Origin: Ancistrus triradiatus
Taxonomy: Eukaryota; Chordata; Actinopteri; Siluriformes; Loricariidae
Reading direction: 5' to 3'
Length of the DNA: 64,000 nt
Assembly (NCBI GenBank): GCA_025084515.1
Contig: JAJAGP010001326.1
Location: 140,873-204,872 of the forward strand
Shown: piece after piece, positions 35,769-48,973 of the stretch
Layout: each line of letters begins with the position of its first letter
How positions within the stretch are numbered: position 1 is the first letter of the stretch
Translations under genes and position numbers: made by a program
The notes under the pieces: model-generated
The model's input: the letters and a program-made list of their open reading frames with translations, nothing else
What the model was told of the DNA's origin: nothing
Database searches by the model: none

Positions 35769-38656
35769 GGGTTTGTCACATCATATCCCTTCATAAATCT
35801 GGTATATACACATTCATGGAAAGCGAAATTGGTTTTTTTTTTCTTAATCAAAGAAAACCGCATTGCAACAAGCAATTATTTATTGTAAAACGTTGTGCTT
35901 TTCATTTGTTAGATTTATTTTCCACTGCAATCTGTAATCTTTCAATCAAGACAAACACAGACTTGATGCCGAGTCTAACTGCGTTGCAGGACACACAGGA
36001 TACCGGAATCCCTTCAGTACTTTTACTTCCAATTTGGTACAGTTAACTGGGGTATTGGGAGGGGTCCAAATATAAAATAACAAAGCTGAACTGTTAAATG
36101 AGACATTTTCTATACACCTGTTCTCCCCATTCCCTGCTATGAACACGGTCTAACATACTCTTAGCCTAACTCACTGTCACAAAACAGAGGCACACACTCA
36201 TACGCACAATATGAAGCACATAGACAAGGCAGTGTGCAAAAATCAGTATAATATCGTTGGAATCAATGGAATATCGAGGCATGAATTCAGACCACATTTG
36301 AAATTTAACCACTGGAAACTGGTAACTAAACCAACAAAATGAAAAGGAATGCAGCTCAAAATTGTCCTCATGAATTTACTCATTAAAGTGCAATTTTAAT
36401 TCCATAATATGACTAATACAATGTATTTGTCTTACATTCCAATATATGTACGACATGGCTTAAATTATGTACACAGCAGTATATTTAAGGCATACCTAAG
36501 TATAACTAAAATAGTTCCAATGTAGTGTGATTGAGTACAATTAAGCCACAAAGTTATAATTCTTATGTCATATTATATTACAATTAAAGTAATGTTTTAC
36601 TTGAACAACATTAAATGGTCAGTTTATGCTGTGTACTTCACTGAACTATTTTTTACTAGATTTCTGTAAAACCAATAAGTATATTTTCCTATTCAGTGAA
36701 AAAAGAAGCTTTATTACTACTATACCACTAAACCATGGTTTGTATTGCATCCAGTGTGATATGGCTGAAAACAGTTTGTTTTACACAAATGTCTTCAGTG
36801 CTTTGTACACTCTTCTAACATCATGCATGTTGTTGTAGATGAAAATCATTGTTAATACCAATGGTGGAATGCCAACCAGAATTGGTTAGTTCTAACTCCA
36901 GATAACGTCTGTTCCATGGATTTCCTTAGATATATATCCAGAATATTGTTGGAATATTGTGTTTCACCTGCTGTCCCCTACCTGCAGGTTTGACATGTCA
37001 CCTTTGCCCCCTTCTGTGAGCCTGCGACAGTACTCATTGTATGCATGTGCGTGTGAAGACTGAATCTTGCATCTTTGTCTTTTGCCCTCAATTACCTGCT
37101 GTGGATTAATTTTCTGCTCTGCTAGCTTGACATGGATGAAGAAAGAAGAAATAAAGAGCTACGGCAATTGAAGGAATGGGACACCAGGTCCAAACTGTGG
37201 TGGTGGGTGGGACAGGTGGGGGAGGAAGAGAAGGAGGATGGCTGTCATTTCCTATGTGGAAACACAGCCCATGGCCTGTCATTAGCTCCCCACAAAGGCT
37301 GCACAGGATTGGGGCTGAGCCGGAGAGAGGACGGGCTAGTGCTTCACCTCAGTATAAACACAAGAGCTCCCTCAGCCTCTTTATTTGTGCTCCACTGACT
37401 CTCATCAAAGGCCTGCAATATTAGATCTGGGCATGAGGTTCACTTTGTACTGTACTGAGTTGAAAGTGGAGGAACGAGGGGTGGGTTGGCATAACACATC
37501 GATATTCTGACATTACTTTCCTCATTGAATATTTACGTTGACTTGTATTGTATATTTTAAAAACTAGAATCTTCACTTCGCCCTAATTTCAGTCTCACGA
37601 CACTATGGATGCCCAGCTCATGTAACATGTCCACTATTGATGCTTGTGCAGTTACGCTATATTTCTTTGTGCATATATGTGTGTTTTTTCACACTTTAAC
37701 CCTTTATTTTGCTTGTTAGGGTCATGGGGCTCTGGCATATGCCCTTGCATAACACATGGCACAGTCCATGGCCGGATAGGGGTCAGTCTTAGTGTGCTGG
37801 AAGGATCTCCTGACTGGCCTCCTTTCCCTCAGACACAGTCAATCACGTCTGCATATGATGCCTGACCCAACCAGAACCCACGGCCAGTATTTGATCCTGG
37901 GTCCCTGTGGAGGTGGACTGCATGACCCAAATGCACTCTTTTTAGCCTGAAGCAGTTCCTGTTAGCTTTCCCGCCACAGAGCTAAACCTAACGTATATCT
38001 TTCATAATAAAATCTTTGAAGTGCTCCTGAAGGGCACAAGAAAAGAAGGTATAAATATATAATTTCTGGAGACTGTGGAAGCTGACTGCTCACCTGAACA
38101 GTGAGAGCTGAGAGAAAAAATTTGTGAAAGTTATTGGTGGAAGAAGGGATGCCACTAAAAATATATGCCTATGAAACTAACTGTAAAGAATTAGAGAAGG
38201 CTTTGTACTTTCTGAAGTGGGGTTGTGTGTAACCCTGAGTATTTTATACCTCTTTGTTTTTTCATATGAATCTTACATGAAGCTCAGACTTCGACCTTAC
38301 TATTGACTGTCTGTTTATGTCATCACACAAACATTCTCCATATGGCTGCACACTCAATCTATGTAGACATTGCTGGCTGGTATGGAAAAAAAAAAAAACA
38401 GCATCCAGGGCTAGTTTTCCCATAAAACACTCTACCTCAGACTATTGGAGTGGTTGTCCTTCATCAAGACTTGGACAACCAGTGCGTGCAATAACCTGGT
38501 TCTTGGAGACAAATTTATCCTCAAGATATAGTATTACTTTCTATGCAAACCTGTCTACCAGGTTTCTGAACTGTTGGGGTATAAGGTTTCTCATTAATAG
38601 CTCTGCTACCATAGAATTTGTCATCTGTGGTTTTGAGATCAGCTGACTCTCTGCAA

Positions 38657-39115
38657 TCAGTTCGTCACCAAGTAAACGTCACTCACAAAAGCACTGTCAC
38701 TCTCTAGCTTCCCAATAGGGAAATCAAATTCCTGCATTACATTGTGTATAACTGGATGCTTTCGCAACACTTTCTCTAAATACTCAGGCAGTTGTCCTTA
38801 CTAAAGGATACAAAATAAGACTTTAAGGCCAATACTCTGGATTCCCCCTTTTTAGCAGTACAACTGAATTCACGATACCCTCTAAGAAGGTGCAAAGGTC
38901 ATCATGAAAGTCTAATAATCCATACTTAACACCTTTGGATGAATAGAATTTCTGGCCTGTGTATGGGAACAATGTTTTTGTTGCCACAATTGGACGCATC
39001 AGAGCAAATTGAAAAGTACTGTGCTTTCTGTAACTCTCACTTGGATAAATGGTGGCAACACATTTTCAGCTAAGGCCTCAGTCAGTTCTGCCACAGGGCA
39101 TCTTAGTTGCAACAT
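38657..39115 (-). pseudogene. Unidentified frameshifted coding remnant
   Basis: Three consecutive - strand segments in different frames read like one protein. A first piece (about 39115-39003) includes LRCPVAELTEALAENVLPPF. A 62-codon stretch (39011-38826) includes FPYTGQKFYSSKGVKYGLLD and ends in EYWP before TAA. A 46-codon stretch (38797-38657) includes LPEYLEKVLRKHPVIHNVMQ and FDFPIGKLESDSAF. Weaker continuation may reach about 38390. Composition is protein-like (mixed charged and hydrophobic, no low complexity). I do not recognise the family. A domesticated or mobile-element protein, or a retrocopy of a host gene, are both possible. It lies in intron 2, antisense to bcar1. Confidence 0.45.
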
Positions 39116-39521
39116 TAGTGTCACTGTTTTTTTTTTTTTTTTGCACTGACCTTATTATAATCATGGCTGTTTTTGCACACCATGATAAGTATCTTAAGAC
39201 TTTCCAACTCATGAATGATGAAATTGCCTTTTCATCATTCATCATTCGTTTGTTGGGGGCTGATTCTTGTGTTGTTTTTTTATTTTAGCATGGTTGTCCA
39301 AATTGGTATTTTATCTCTATTTTAAATGAGTGTATGGAGCAGGTAGCAGAAAGTGAATGTAATTTTCATTTTTCAGTGGTGAACAGCCATGTTGCTTACT
39401 AGCCATGTTTGGTTATCAGCTAATACTGATTACTGTCAAAATGATGCACTGAATGTGCGTGCACCAAAAACTCACACAAATGCCTACAAATCATTATTCA
39501 AGTGGTCATGTACACAGCATA

Positions 39522-39925
39522 CAGTGGGGCAAAAAAGTATTTAGTCAGCCACTGATTGTGCAAGTTCTCCTACTTAGAAAGATGAGAGAGGTCTGTAGTT
39601 TTCATCATAGGTACTCTTCAACTATGAGAAACAAAATGTGAAAAAAAATCCAGGAAATCACTTTGTAGGATTTGTAAAGAATTTAATTGTAAAAAATGGT
39701 TGGAAAATAAGTATTTGGTCAATAACAAAATTTCAGCTCAGTATTCACACATTTTCTATGGGGCTGAGGTCTGGAGACTGGCTAGGCCACTACAGGACTT
39801 TGAAATGCTTTTTACGGAGCCACTCCTTCGTTGCCCGAGCGGTGTGTTTGGGATCATTGTCATGCTGGAAGACCCAGCCAGGTTCCATCTTAAATGCTCT
39901 CACTGATGGAAGGAGGTTTTAATAA
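39522..39925 (-). mobile_element. Tc1-like transposon remnant, CAGTGGGGCAA family
   Basis: It starts with CAGTGGGGCAAAAAAGTATT right after TA, with the subterminal GATTGTGCAAGTTCTCC and AAAAAATCCAGGAAATCAC shared with the element ending at 3924. Antisense transposase DNA follows (GGTCTGGAGACTGGCTAGGC, antisense to the SPDL region). It ends abruptly near 39925, so only one end remains. Confidence 0.8.
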
Positions 39926-40894
39926 TTTGTATATACAAGTGTATGGATACTTGTTGATCGGATTGCTGACCAAATCTGATTTTTTGCAGTTATTGGATTA
40001 TTCTAATTCAGTTGCCTCAATCCAGTACACCCAATTCACATTCTGCTTGGTGCAGTAATCTACCAACTGTGGATAATTACCGTAGCCCTACATAATAGCG
40101 ATAATTTGAATTAATTGCGATTATTCTAAATAATTGTGACAGTCCTATTTATATTGTTTCTCTGGAATAGAAATATCATTAAGTAACAATCTATAGTAGA
40201 TATCCCCATCTCGATCTCACTCCCTGAAGGGAAAGATGTACTTGCTGCTGCCACCTTATCAAGTGGGAAGCAACTGAAGCAACGGGATGCAACAGAAATG
40301 GTAAAAATTGATCCAGCCTATTGAAAACTGGGACATCAAATGTCCAGGGAGAGAGAAAAAGCTTGAGAAGGAATGAATGCGGGTTTAGTCTCAGGTAGTA
40401 TAATGTTTTAGTTAGTGGTGGAAGTAGAATCATATTGTTGTGTTAGGATATGGTTACAAACATCTACGTAAGTTTTGTCCGTGGTGTGTTTTTTGTTGCC
40501 ACCTGGTTTAGTTTTGTGTACCGTCACCATGAGTCAGCATTTTAAGTATGGATGTGTTTATTGTATGTTTGTTGTGTGTGCAAGCTCTAATCGGTTCCTG
40601 TTAGCTCTCTGCTACAGGGCTAAACTCAACATGCACTTCTTCCGTCATCATTATGATTTGTAGGCTACTGTCCTCCCGAAAGGCAAACATGAAAGAAAGC
40701 TGCTCTTAACTTGATAACCATAGTTTGTGTGTCTGCACCATCTAATGGCAACCTGGAGTAAAATAAAACAACAGTCAGGTAGACCATTTGTGTTCTGTTC
40801 TATAGTTTATGTTCTATTATAATAGCTGTATACTGGTTAGCAAATATATTTAATGATGCAGATTTTAGGTTTGCATGTTTGGCCAGTAATTCAT

Positions 40895-40898
<4 letters not shown>

Positions 40899-40933
<35 letters not shown>
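40899..40933. repeat. (CA)n microsatellite
   Basis: About 17 uninterrupted CA units. Confidence 0.95.
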
Positions 40934-40935
<2 letters not shown>

Positions 40936-43013
40936 ACAAACACACACACCTATATATAAACACGGATACTCATGATGGTCTCAGCCTCTGGCCAACCTTT
41001 GATCACCGACTGCCAGACTGGTGTGGCCTCCAAGAACACACACTCTTATTAATGAGTGCTGGTGACAGGCTTGAGTATAAAGTTACCATAGCAAAGAGAC
41101 ACTGTTCAGAAAGCCCCATGCTTCTCTGCCTAGAGCGTGAAAGAGAATACAGCAGGGGAAGAACTGAGGGAAGAGTGGAGCGAGTTTAAAAATACAAGGA
41201 CACATGCAGCTTGACAGAGGGATGGATAGAGGCAAGTCTTGAAGTGTTGCAGATAAGTAGAAGTGGCATTCATGCTTGCAGCAAATAAATTGGTTTCGCA
41301 AGAAAGAGATGGAGAGGGAGGCAGCGAGATGTAGAAATGCAGAGTAAATGAACATCCATGGAGAACAGTGATTAAGCAGTGGAACTGAAAAGGGATGAAG
41401 CAACAGACAGATAGGTAAGAAATATCCCAAGGGTGCGCGTGAGAAGTTTGTGTGGGGTGCGGCCACAGTAATGCTGGTAATGTGGAGAACGTGTTTGGAG
41501 CTTTCAAGGCTGTTAGCATGGCTCTGTGTGGATTAACTCAGTCTCCACGAGGCAGAATACAGTACATGGCACATAGCACATATCACGTGACATTCCCACA
41601 TAGAATCATGACTTTTGCATGAGTGCAAAATTAATGAACCACTCATTACTCAGTGTTTTTGAAGGACTATTAATCTCACGCTAGCTCCAGTGCTGCTGCT
41701 ATAAAGCTTTGTTAAATTATGCCTTAACCATTTTTGGCCAAGGTGGGGTTCATATTTTTTAGTGCCCATGTTAAGCTAGCTATGCAGCTGGAGAAAGACT
41801 TCAGTCCAATTGCCATAAAAAGAGTAACCTCAAATCCAAAAATGAAAATCAAGTGAATGGAGTGGGCACTTTGAAAGCACATCTGCATGGATGCCCTAGA
41901 AAGGCTGCTGTGTGGGGTGTGTTTGTATTCAATGAGGCACAGCGCAGCTGCTTTGGCACTCACACGATGCCATGCCTCATATCCCAGCTGAGCGCTGTGG
42001 GCAATATCTGCATTTATAGCCTTATATGTTCAACTGGAATATCTTTATCACCATGGTTTCAAATGATTATTAATTTTTGTGATACAACACTTTATATTTT
42101 AGGCAATAGCCATTGATATATTTAGAAATTATATCATTTATTAACATTTTATTAATTTCATTAAATGCCACAAATGAAGGGCGTCCTTTGTAAAACTGAG
42201 CCGGGAGCAGCTGAATGAAGAAGTAGAGTTAAAGACTACAAAATTGTGGGCAATTTGATGATGGGTTGGGAAAGAGGCAGGAATGACAAAACAGAACATT
42301 TCAATTCATACAAGCTGCAAGGCAAAACATCAGAGGACTGTGTTTTGTACAAGTGTTTGCTTGCTGCTGCTCTGTGTCCTGGACCATCTAGCTATAAAGC
42401 TTTTCTGATTACTGTAGGACAGCATTGCATGGTTACTGCATCTGATTTGAACTATAACAGGGTTTTCCACTTCTTATTTAACTGCCTGCAGCAGCACTGG
42501 CAGCACCATGGCGGAATCAGGCTAATCAACCAAATTAACCTTAATCAGGCTCATTAACAATTTAGAGCACTTGGTATAGATGTCTAGGGTGAATGTTGAA
42601 GGCTGTGATTATCTTCAGTCACTCGCTAATTCCAGTGTTTTTATGGCTTTTAATGTTCATGATTGTTGTTGAGTTAGAAATAATAATGTATATCCAAAAT
42701 GCCATGTAGACAACATTTTTATAACAGCCACTCAAGTTCAGATAGGCTAAGCTATAAAGAACAAAGCCCTTTCAGTTTCCATGTAAGAATATTCCTATTT
42801 CAGATTCCCACATATTTTCACTATCCTCTCCCAACATAAATCAGCCATAAAAACCCAACATAATTCACTAATATGCAGTTCAGGGTTCTCTGTCGAAGCC
42901 ATAGCTAATAGTATGAAGTTAATCAAATACATTGTCAAAAACAATGGAAATGCACCTGCTGGAGATTTCATAGAAATGGCTGATAAATATATAACTATAG
43001 TAGTGATAAAACT

Positions 43014-43769
43014 CAGTGGTAACTCGGTTCTTCGTTAATCCCTTCCAGAAGGCTTGTCGAGAACCGAAATCAACAAATATCGAGCAAATTTTTCCCATAA
43101 GGAACAATGTAAATTCAATTAATCCGTTCCAGACCCCCTAAAATCCACAATGTATAAGGCATTATATGCTTTAATGGAGTTGTATTATAAAGGTGCTCCC
43201 TGATTTACGATGGGTATATGTTCCCGACAAATCCATAATAAGTTAAATGTATCATGAACTGATGAGTTAACACTTATAGATTAACTTAAGCTTATTTTAT
43301 AATAAAGTGTGGAAAATCTCATGAAATGGATTGAAAGTGAAAAGTCAAATCAAAACACGTAGTATATTGGTGGACTCCAATATTGGTGAGTGCTATCTGC
43401 TAATGCTAACAGCCTGAAAGTTTTCAGGAACTTTTCATTTCCTTTCGGTTGGCTGTAATCATCAACCATTTTAGGACCCATGGCGATTTATTTGCACTTA
43501 GAATATAGTACTGTAGATGTAAAAATAAAGAAAAACTTCACTGAGAAAGAGCTATTGTGAGACTGAGTCACTGAATCATTGTATACTGAATCAAGAATCG
43601 TGAATTGAGTTTCATTTGGAACGATTCATGTGGCTGGACTCATACAACTTTCAGCAAGTTTGCTGACTACTGAGCAAACAACAAGAACCGAGACAAATTT
43701 TTCTAGTCAAAATGCGCTGAGAACCGAATTTGATAAGTTCTGAGGTGGTCGAAAACCGAGGTATCACTG
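43014..43769 (+). mobile_element. CGGTTCTCG-type non-autonomous element, copy C (complete)
   Basis: 756 bp. The left end CAGTGGTAACTCGGTTCTTC and the right end CGAAAACCGAGGTATCACTG followed by TA are inverted relative to each other. Shared internal landmarks include TTTTTCCCATAAGGAACAAT, ACAATGTATAAGGCATTATA and CTGCTAATGCTAACAG. It is non-coding. Confidence 0.78.
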
Positions 43770-43846
43770 TATATATAATCTCACTGAGCACTTTCCCATC
43801 CCTTCAACTAGTGAACAACACAGTTTCAAGACTTAAATCTTCCACA

Positions 43847-44390
43847 TACACCGATCAGTGATGACCTTCAAACTACCTGCCTAAAAATATGTGGGCCCTC
43901 CTCGTGTTGTCAAGGCTCTGACCCATTGAGTATAGACTCCACTAAACCTCTGATGTCCTGTAGTTTCAGGCACCAAGACATTAACAGCAGATTCTTTGTC
44001 CTTGAAGTAGGGTCTCCATATCACTGTGCTGGGTCGCCATATCAGGCTTGTTTGTTCACAACATTCCAACCTACAGATGCTTGATCGGATTGAGATTTGG
44101 GGAATTTGGAGGCCAAGTCAACATCAATTCTTTGTCATGTTCCTAAATTCATCCGTGAACTACTTTTGTACTGTGGCAATGTGCGTTATACATTTATATT
44201 CCGGAATGCCGTTGTCATGAGGCAATGTATTGGTCTGCAGCAATTTTTAGGTAGGTGGTATGTGTCAAAGTCACATCCACATGAAAGCCAGGACCCAAGG
44301 TTTCCCAGCAGAACATTGCCCAGAGCATCACACTGTCAGTGTTATTTACTTCAGCTGTCAGTTGTTTTAATGTTATGGCTGAGAGTGTAT
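43847..44390 (-). mobile_element. Internally deleted Tc1-like transposon
   Basis: The left end TACACCGATCAG and the right end of TTTTAATGTTATGGCTGAG-type are inverted partners. Between them antisense transposase DNA is recognisable: TTGATCGGATTGAGATTTGG, GGGAATTTGGAGGCCAAGTC, and AAGGTTTCCCAGCAGAACAT (antisense to the MFCWETLG segment of the overlapping - strand frame 44215-44412). At about 545 bp, roughly two thirds of a normal element is missing. Confidence 0.78.
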
Positions 44391-45144
44391 AGCACGCATA
44401 CACCAGCCTCAACTTGACATCTGCCCTAAACTTACAATTGCTGGGGACAGTGGAGGTGGTAAAGCTATTCAGCTAAAGTTGAACAATTGCAATGTGACTG
44501 CCAACCAAACACATACTGACATATATACACACTGAGGATCCCTACCTGCACCCTGTGACCTCAGACAAACACAAAAAGAGGACAGCTTGATTCGCAGATG
44601 GCCAATGTTTGAGTGTTAGGGTTAAAAAGACTATAGTCATGCAAGGCCACTTGTGTGTATTGGGTCATTCCAAACAAATGTGTGTGAGAGAGAGAGCGTC
44701 TTTGTTAGAATGTGTTTGAAATTGGACCATGTCTTTGTATTGTACTTTGTATTCAAAGCCCATGGAATGTGAACATCTACACTGTGTGAACTGCCATGAT
44801 TAAAGCATTAGCTTTAATAAGTGCAGCTTAGCTAAACTGAACCAGCCTAACTTCCTCACAGAAACACTGTAAACAAGGGATGAAAAGCATGCTGTGTTAA
44901 ATAAATCAGGATTCGATTTATTTATTTATTTATTTATTTTTAATTTATTTTAACAATAAAAGGTTCCTTTAGAACCATGGGGTTCCAAACAAGGCTTTGT
45001 CTGCTCTGAGATGCCCTGAGTTTGTCAAAAAACAATTTGCACATGTTAAATAATATTAAAATAACAAACTTAGTGGAAAAAATGTATATAAAATTGCTTA
45101 TAGAGATATTTAATAAGTTTGTTTGATTTTTAGCCGTTTATCTT

Positions 45145-45235
45145 TCAGCAAGTTCGCCGAGTACCGAGCAAACAACAAGAACCGAGAAAAGTTTTTCTAG
45201 TCAAAATGTGCCGAGAACCGAAATTGACAAATTCT
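45145..45235 (+). mobile_element. Fragment of CGGTTCTCG-type element
   Basis: AAGTTCGCCGAGTACCGAGC, AACAAGAACCGAGAAAAG and TCTAGTCAAAATGTGCCGAG match the 3' part of copy C. The rest is absent. Confidence 0.65.
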
Positions 45236-48200
45236 GTGTGGAAAAGAGAAAAGAAGCTTAAATGAAAAAGAGAAAAAATATATAAATGGAACCCAAGAGC
45301 TATAATTTATGTTACGTTTTGCCAATAAAGATTTGCAGTGAATTTGCAGATACTCATATGGGGGGCTCCAAAGAAAAAAGGTTGTGAACCACTGCTTTAG
45401 AAGATCAGTAAAGTCTGGTGTAATGGAATATGAGCAACATTTGCAATGAAAAACTTTGTGAACCTGATCAAAAATAAAGGTTATTCTGTTATTTCTTGGT
45501 GGCATTTGGAAACTTGTGTTGACAATGGAAAATGCATTCAAAATAGACCCAAGACCTTCTCTCTGGCGTCGTTTTCATTCAGAGCACAGTGGGTGTGAGG
45601 CAAATGGTTGAATAAATTGTTTGTATTGCTTCATGTTTCCTTTCCACCAAAAGCAAGGAAAGATCGATGAATGACTTACTTTTACTTGTTCTGTGTTGTT
45701 CTGTTAAGACACTACTGTTGAGAAAGATTGTCTATATGGCCATGATTGTGACTGATACATTTTTGTTTCATCTGTTTATTTCAATTAAGTAATGTGTAAT
45801 TATGATTGTTGTGGGTAATCATAATGCTCTATATGCTAAAAAATCTAATGTTTCCTGTGTTCATAGTGAACACTTATTATTTGTATATATTTGCACATCA
45901 ATAAGACCATCTTTAATAACTCCAGGCACTACGTAAGATCTCATCAGCAGGAGTGGGTGTGTAAGATTGCAGTTTTCAGAATGTTTGGTATATCCATTTT
46001 GAGTGATGGCATGTGTCAGAAGGGGTCACAGCAAGTGTTTTGGAGGAGGGAGAACTCTGTTGTAGTTCAGTCCAGTAATGACCCTTATCCACATGGTGGG
46101 CTTCAGTGATCATGACTTTTGTTCAGCTGTCATGGCGGTCAGATGGTCACTACTCCATTATTATAACCTCTTCATCCAGCACGGCACCACAGACTACCCA
46201 TGTCTTTTAGTGACATCATCGTTAAGACCACCACCGCAAGAATGTCATGACAGCTGGTCCTCACCCTCCACAGACCCACACACTCATTCTCATTCATTTG
46301 GAGTAGCCATTTAGTTGGCCTTTTAGTTACAGTGATGAGTTGTTGGGTGATAATCAATGGGCCATATGGTCCTCTGCCATGCTCATTGATAATTCACATT
46401 ATTGATTGCTGTTTCTTTTGGAAAACCCTTCAGCAGGTCTCAGTGGGATACCAAAGGGGATTAGGCTATTGGAGAAAGTAAAAGGCACTTGTGGTGGACG
46501 TCATGTTTAGATGTCCAGAATGGATGTTGGATGGTGGATATGTCTTTCAACGTCTTTAAATTGTTGGAGGACTTTCTCATGAGTAAAGAGTCTACTGTTT
46601 AACCATAGACTGTCTTAGCCTTTCATACCCTTCTTCAGTTAACACTACAAGATATGGGATTAGTTTTAGGAAGGTTTTATAGCTGTTAATGTTTAACTGT
46701 AAATAACTGTATAGAGCAATAGCTCACTGGAAAAGTGAGTACACCATCATCCCTTGTATATCCCTTGTCCAAGCTGACACAATAATGTCTGATATGGACA
46801 TATATATATATATATATTCAGGTGCACCTACCATATAGGTGACTCGAACCCTCGAATCTGTTGCCATACATTGCAGTGGCAATGGACCTAAAATGATAAT
46901 GGCATTGTGCAAATGATATGGTGCAGGTATTAGGAATAATTTGGCAACCCACCATGTGTGATATTTGATCTGTATTGTATTGCAGCTGTCTGGTTGTAAT
47001 CCTTCCAGATAATACAAATATTAACAATGATCTTAGTGACCCCTAGACCTATCCACTCGTTCTGATGTTTGGGTATGGTTGAGTTCTGCAGTACAGTAAT
47101 GCGAAACATGCTGGATGGGGGTGTGAGGTCAGACACCTGCACAGGAGTGGAAATGTGTGTTAAAGCGTGTCCAGCACCCTGCAGAATGTTCCCATTAACT
47201 AAAGCCATGAACAGAAGATTAGGGAGGAAAAGAGAAAGGGGGGTTTCCCCACAGTTCATTCTCCTTGACTGAAATTAGACAGAATGTGTCGTTCTATTTC
47301 TCATTGTTATGTTTCATAGTGCAGAAAGGATGAAACTGGTAAGAAATATAGAAGGATGGGAAGAAACTGGTGATTAGTTAGAGTAGAATTAACAGTGGCA
47401 TTGTGTCAGAGTTGTTTATTGGATAACAACTTACACATTGCCAGTGACAGGCTATCTGCAGCAGAGAGAGCATATATTATTACTGAATCAGATGGAGTCT
47501 CAGTCTGAGTTAAAACTGCTGTCCAGTACATTGATGGAATATTCTGTGATTGCACCATCCAACTTTTCAGGCTCAATCCAGAATTAAACATGCAAGTACT
47601 TGTGCACAGATATAAACATTTGTGTTTGGACTCTTTGTCTGTAAGGTTTATGCAGACATTTTGTCCAAATGATTGTTATTATTAGAATAAAGTAATTTTT
47701 TTTCCTGTCCTCCTACCACCTGCTATGGTTTAATGACGATTCAGAAGTGATCATTTTTCAGTATTAGCCCTGACACTACACCAAAAAGGTTAGTTAGGGT
47801 TATTGTTTCGTTGCAACCTTGCAACCTGCTTTCCATTTTCTTAAAATCCAAAATGTAGTAAAATAATTAATATAATTCATACACTGAGACATTTTAAAGC
47901 TGTCTGATTTTACATAGTGCCTTGTTGTAAAAGATCAAAATAAAATAAAGGGTATTTGAAGCTTTATAAATGCCATTTTATTCTACTTTTAGTCTATTAA
48001 GTACATAATCTGCATATATGCATTCATTGATTATGAATTATTGTTATGACATTGATATGTAGAACTGTGAAAAGAACCAGCAACCTATACAACTTCATTT
48101 TTAAATTTCAATTTTTTGTATCTTTGTATACCTGTGTCTGTTCCATTCAGATGAAACTATTCAGAATCAAAATACGTGTGTTTGGTGGTGAGGATGTGCT

Positions 48201-48390
48201 GGGTAGCTTGAATTTGTGACTCAGATGTTGCATGAATGGCATAGACATTCTTAATTAGACATTATTATAGATTTGTAATAGGTCATATATGTACTAGACC
48301 ACAGAATATTGATCAGACGCTGCACCGAATGAACGTTATGCCGACTTACAATACCTGTAGTATGTATTTCCCAGAAAATAACATTTGGAA

Positions 48391-48973
48391 TACTTGTATT
48401 TTCCGGGCAATAAAACGGGTATAAGGCGCGGATATCAATGATCGACTTCTAACGGGTATATTTTCATACCATAAAGCGCTCACCGGGTTATAAGACGCAT
48501 TAAATGAAACAAAAACTCTTAAGTTTCCGTCGGAAGCTCAGTTTGGTCTTTACCTGGCGCAGGGCGTCTTCTTGCTTCCTCCACTTCCGTACCATTGATT
48601 CGTTAATGTTGAATTCTCTCGCAGCTGCTCTATGTCCATGTTGTACTGCGTGACTGATAGCGCTGAGTTTGAAATCCGCTTCGAAAATAAATAAATGAAT
48701 GAATGCACGTACCCTAATGCTGAAGCACATACCGTATTACTCCGCGATGCTGCGCACTATGGTTGCCGTAAGCTTCGTAACCTACCAAAGACCGTGCTAA
48801 AACATTTTGACAGATTTATGAGCGCCGTGTACCATCTACAATCGGTTCTAGGTCAGAAAGCACAACCAGAATTAATTCATACATTAGATGCACCGCATTT
48901 TAAGGCGCACTGTCGATTTTTGAGAAAGTTAAAGGATTTTAGTGCGCCTTATGGTCCGAAAAAAAATACGGTA
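48391..48973 (-). mobile_element. Tigger/pogo-like element with transposase HTH remnant
   Basis: The ends TACTTGTATTTTCCGGGCAA and GGTATAAGGCGC are mirrored by GTGCGCCTTATGGTCCGAAA and ATACGGTA at 48945-48973. The - strand frame 48500-48730 holds FEADFKLSAISHAVQHGHRA and REFNINESMVRKWRKQEDAL (about 48685-48540). This is the pattern of the Brinker/pogo-type helix-turn-helix found at the N-terminus of Tigger/pogo transposases, which binds the terminal repeats. No DDE catalytic domain follows, so this is a deletion derivative. Confidence 0.75.

Noticed and set aside
37132..37398. 88-codon frame starting MDEERRNKELRQL as a possible alternative bcar1 exon
   Set aside because: No donor that would splice in phase to exon 3, no similarity to Cas-family termini, and the overlapping frame at 37176 is equally open.
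38317..38646. 109-codon + strand frame
   Set aside because: It lies next to, and partly opposite, the - strand coding remnant at 38657-39115 and shows no protein-like conservation of its own.
41083..41519. Two overlapping - strand frames of 127 and 129 codons
   Set aside because: They are different phases of the same purine-rich DNA, so at most one could be real. Both have the Ser/Leu/Phe/Pro composition of antisense GA-rich sequence, with no domain.
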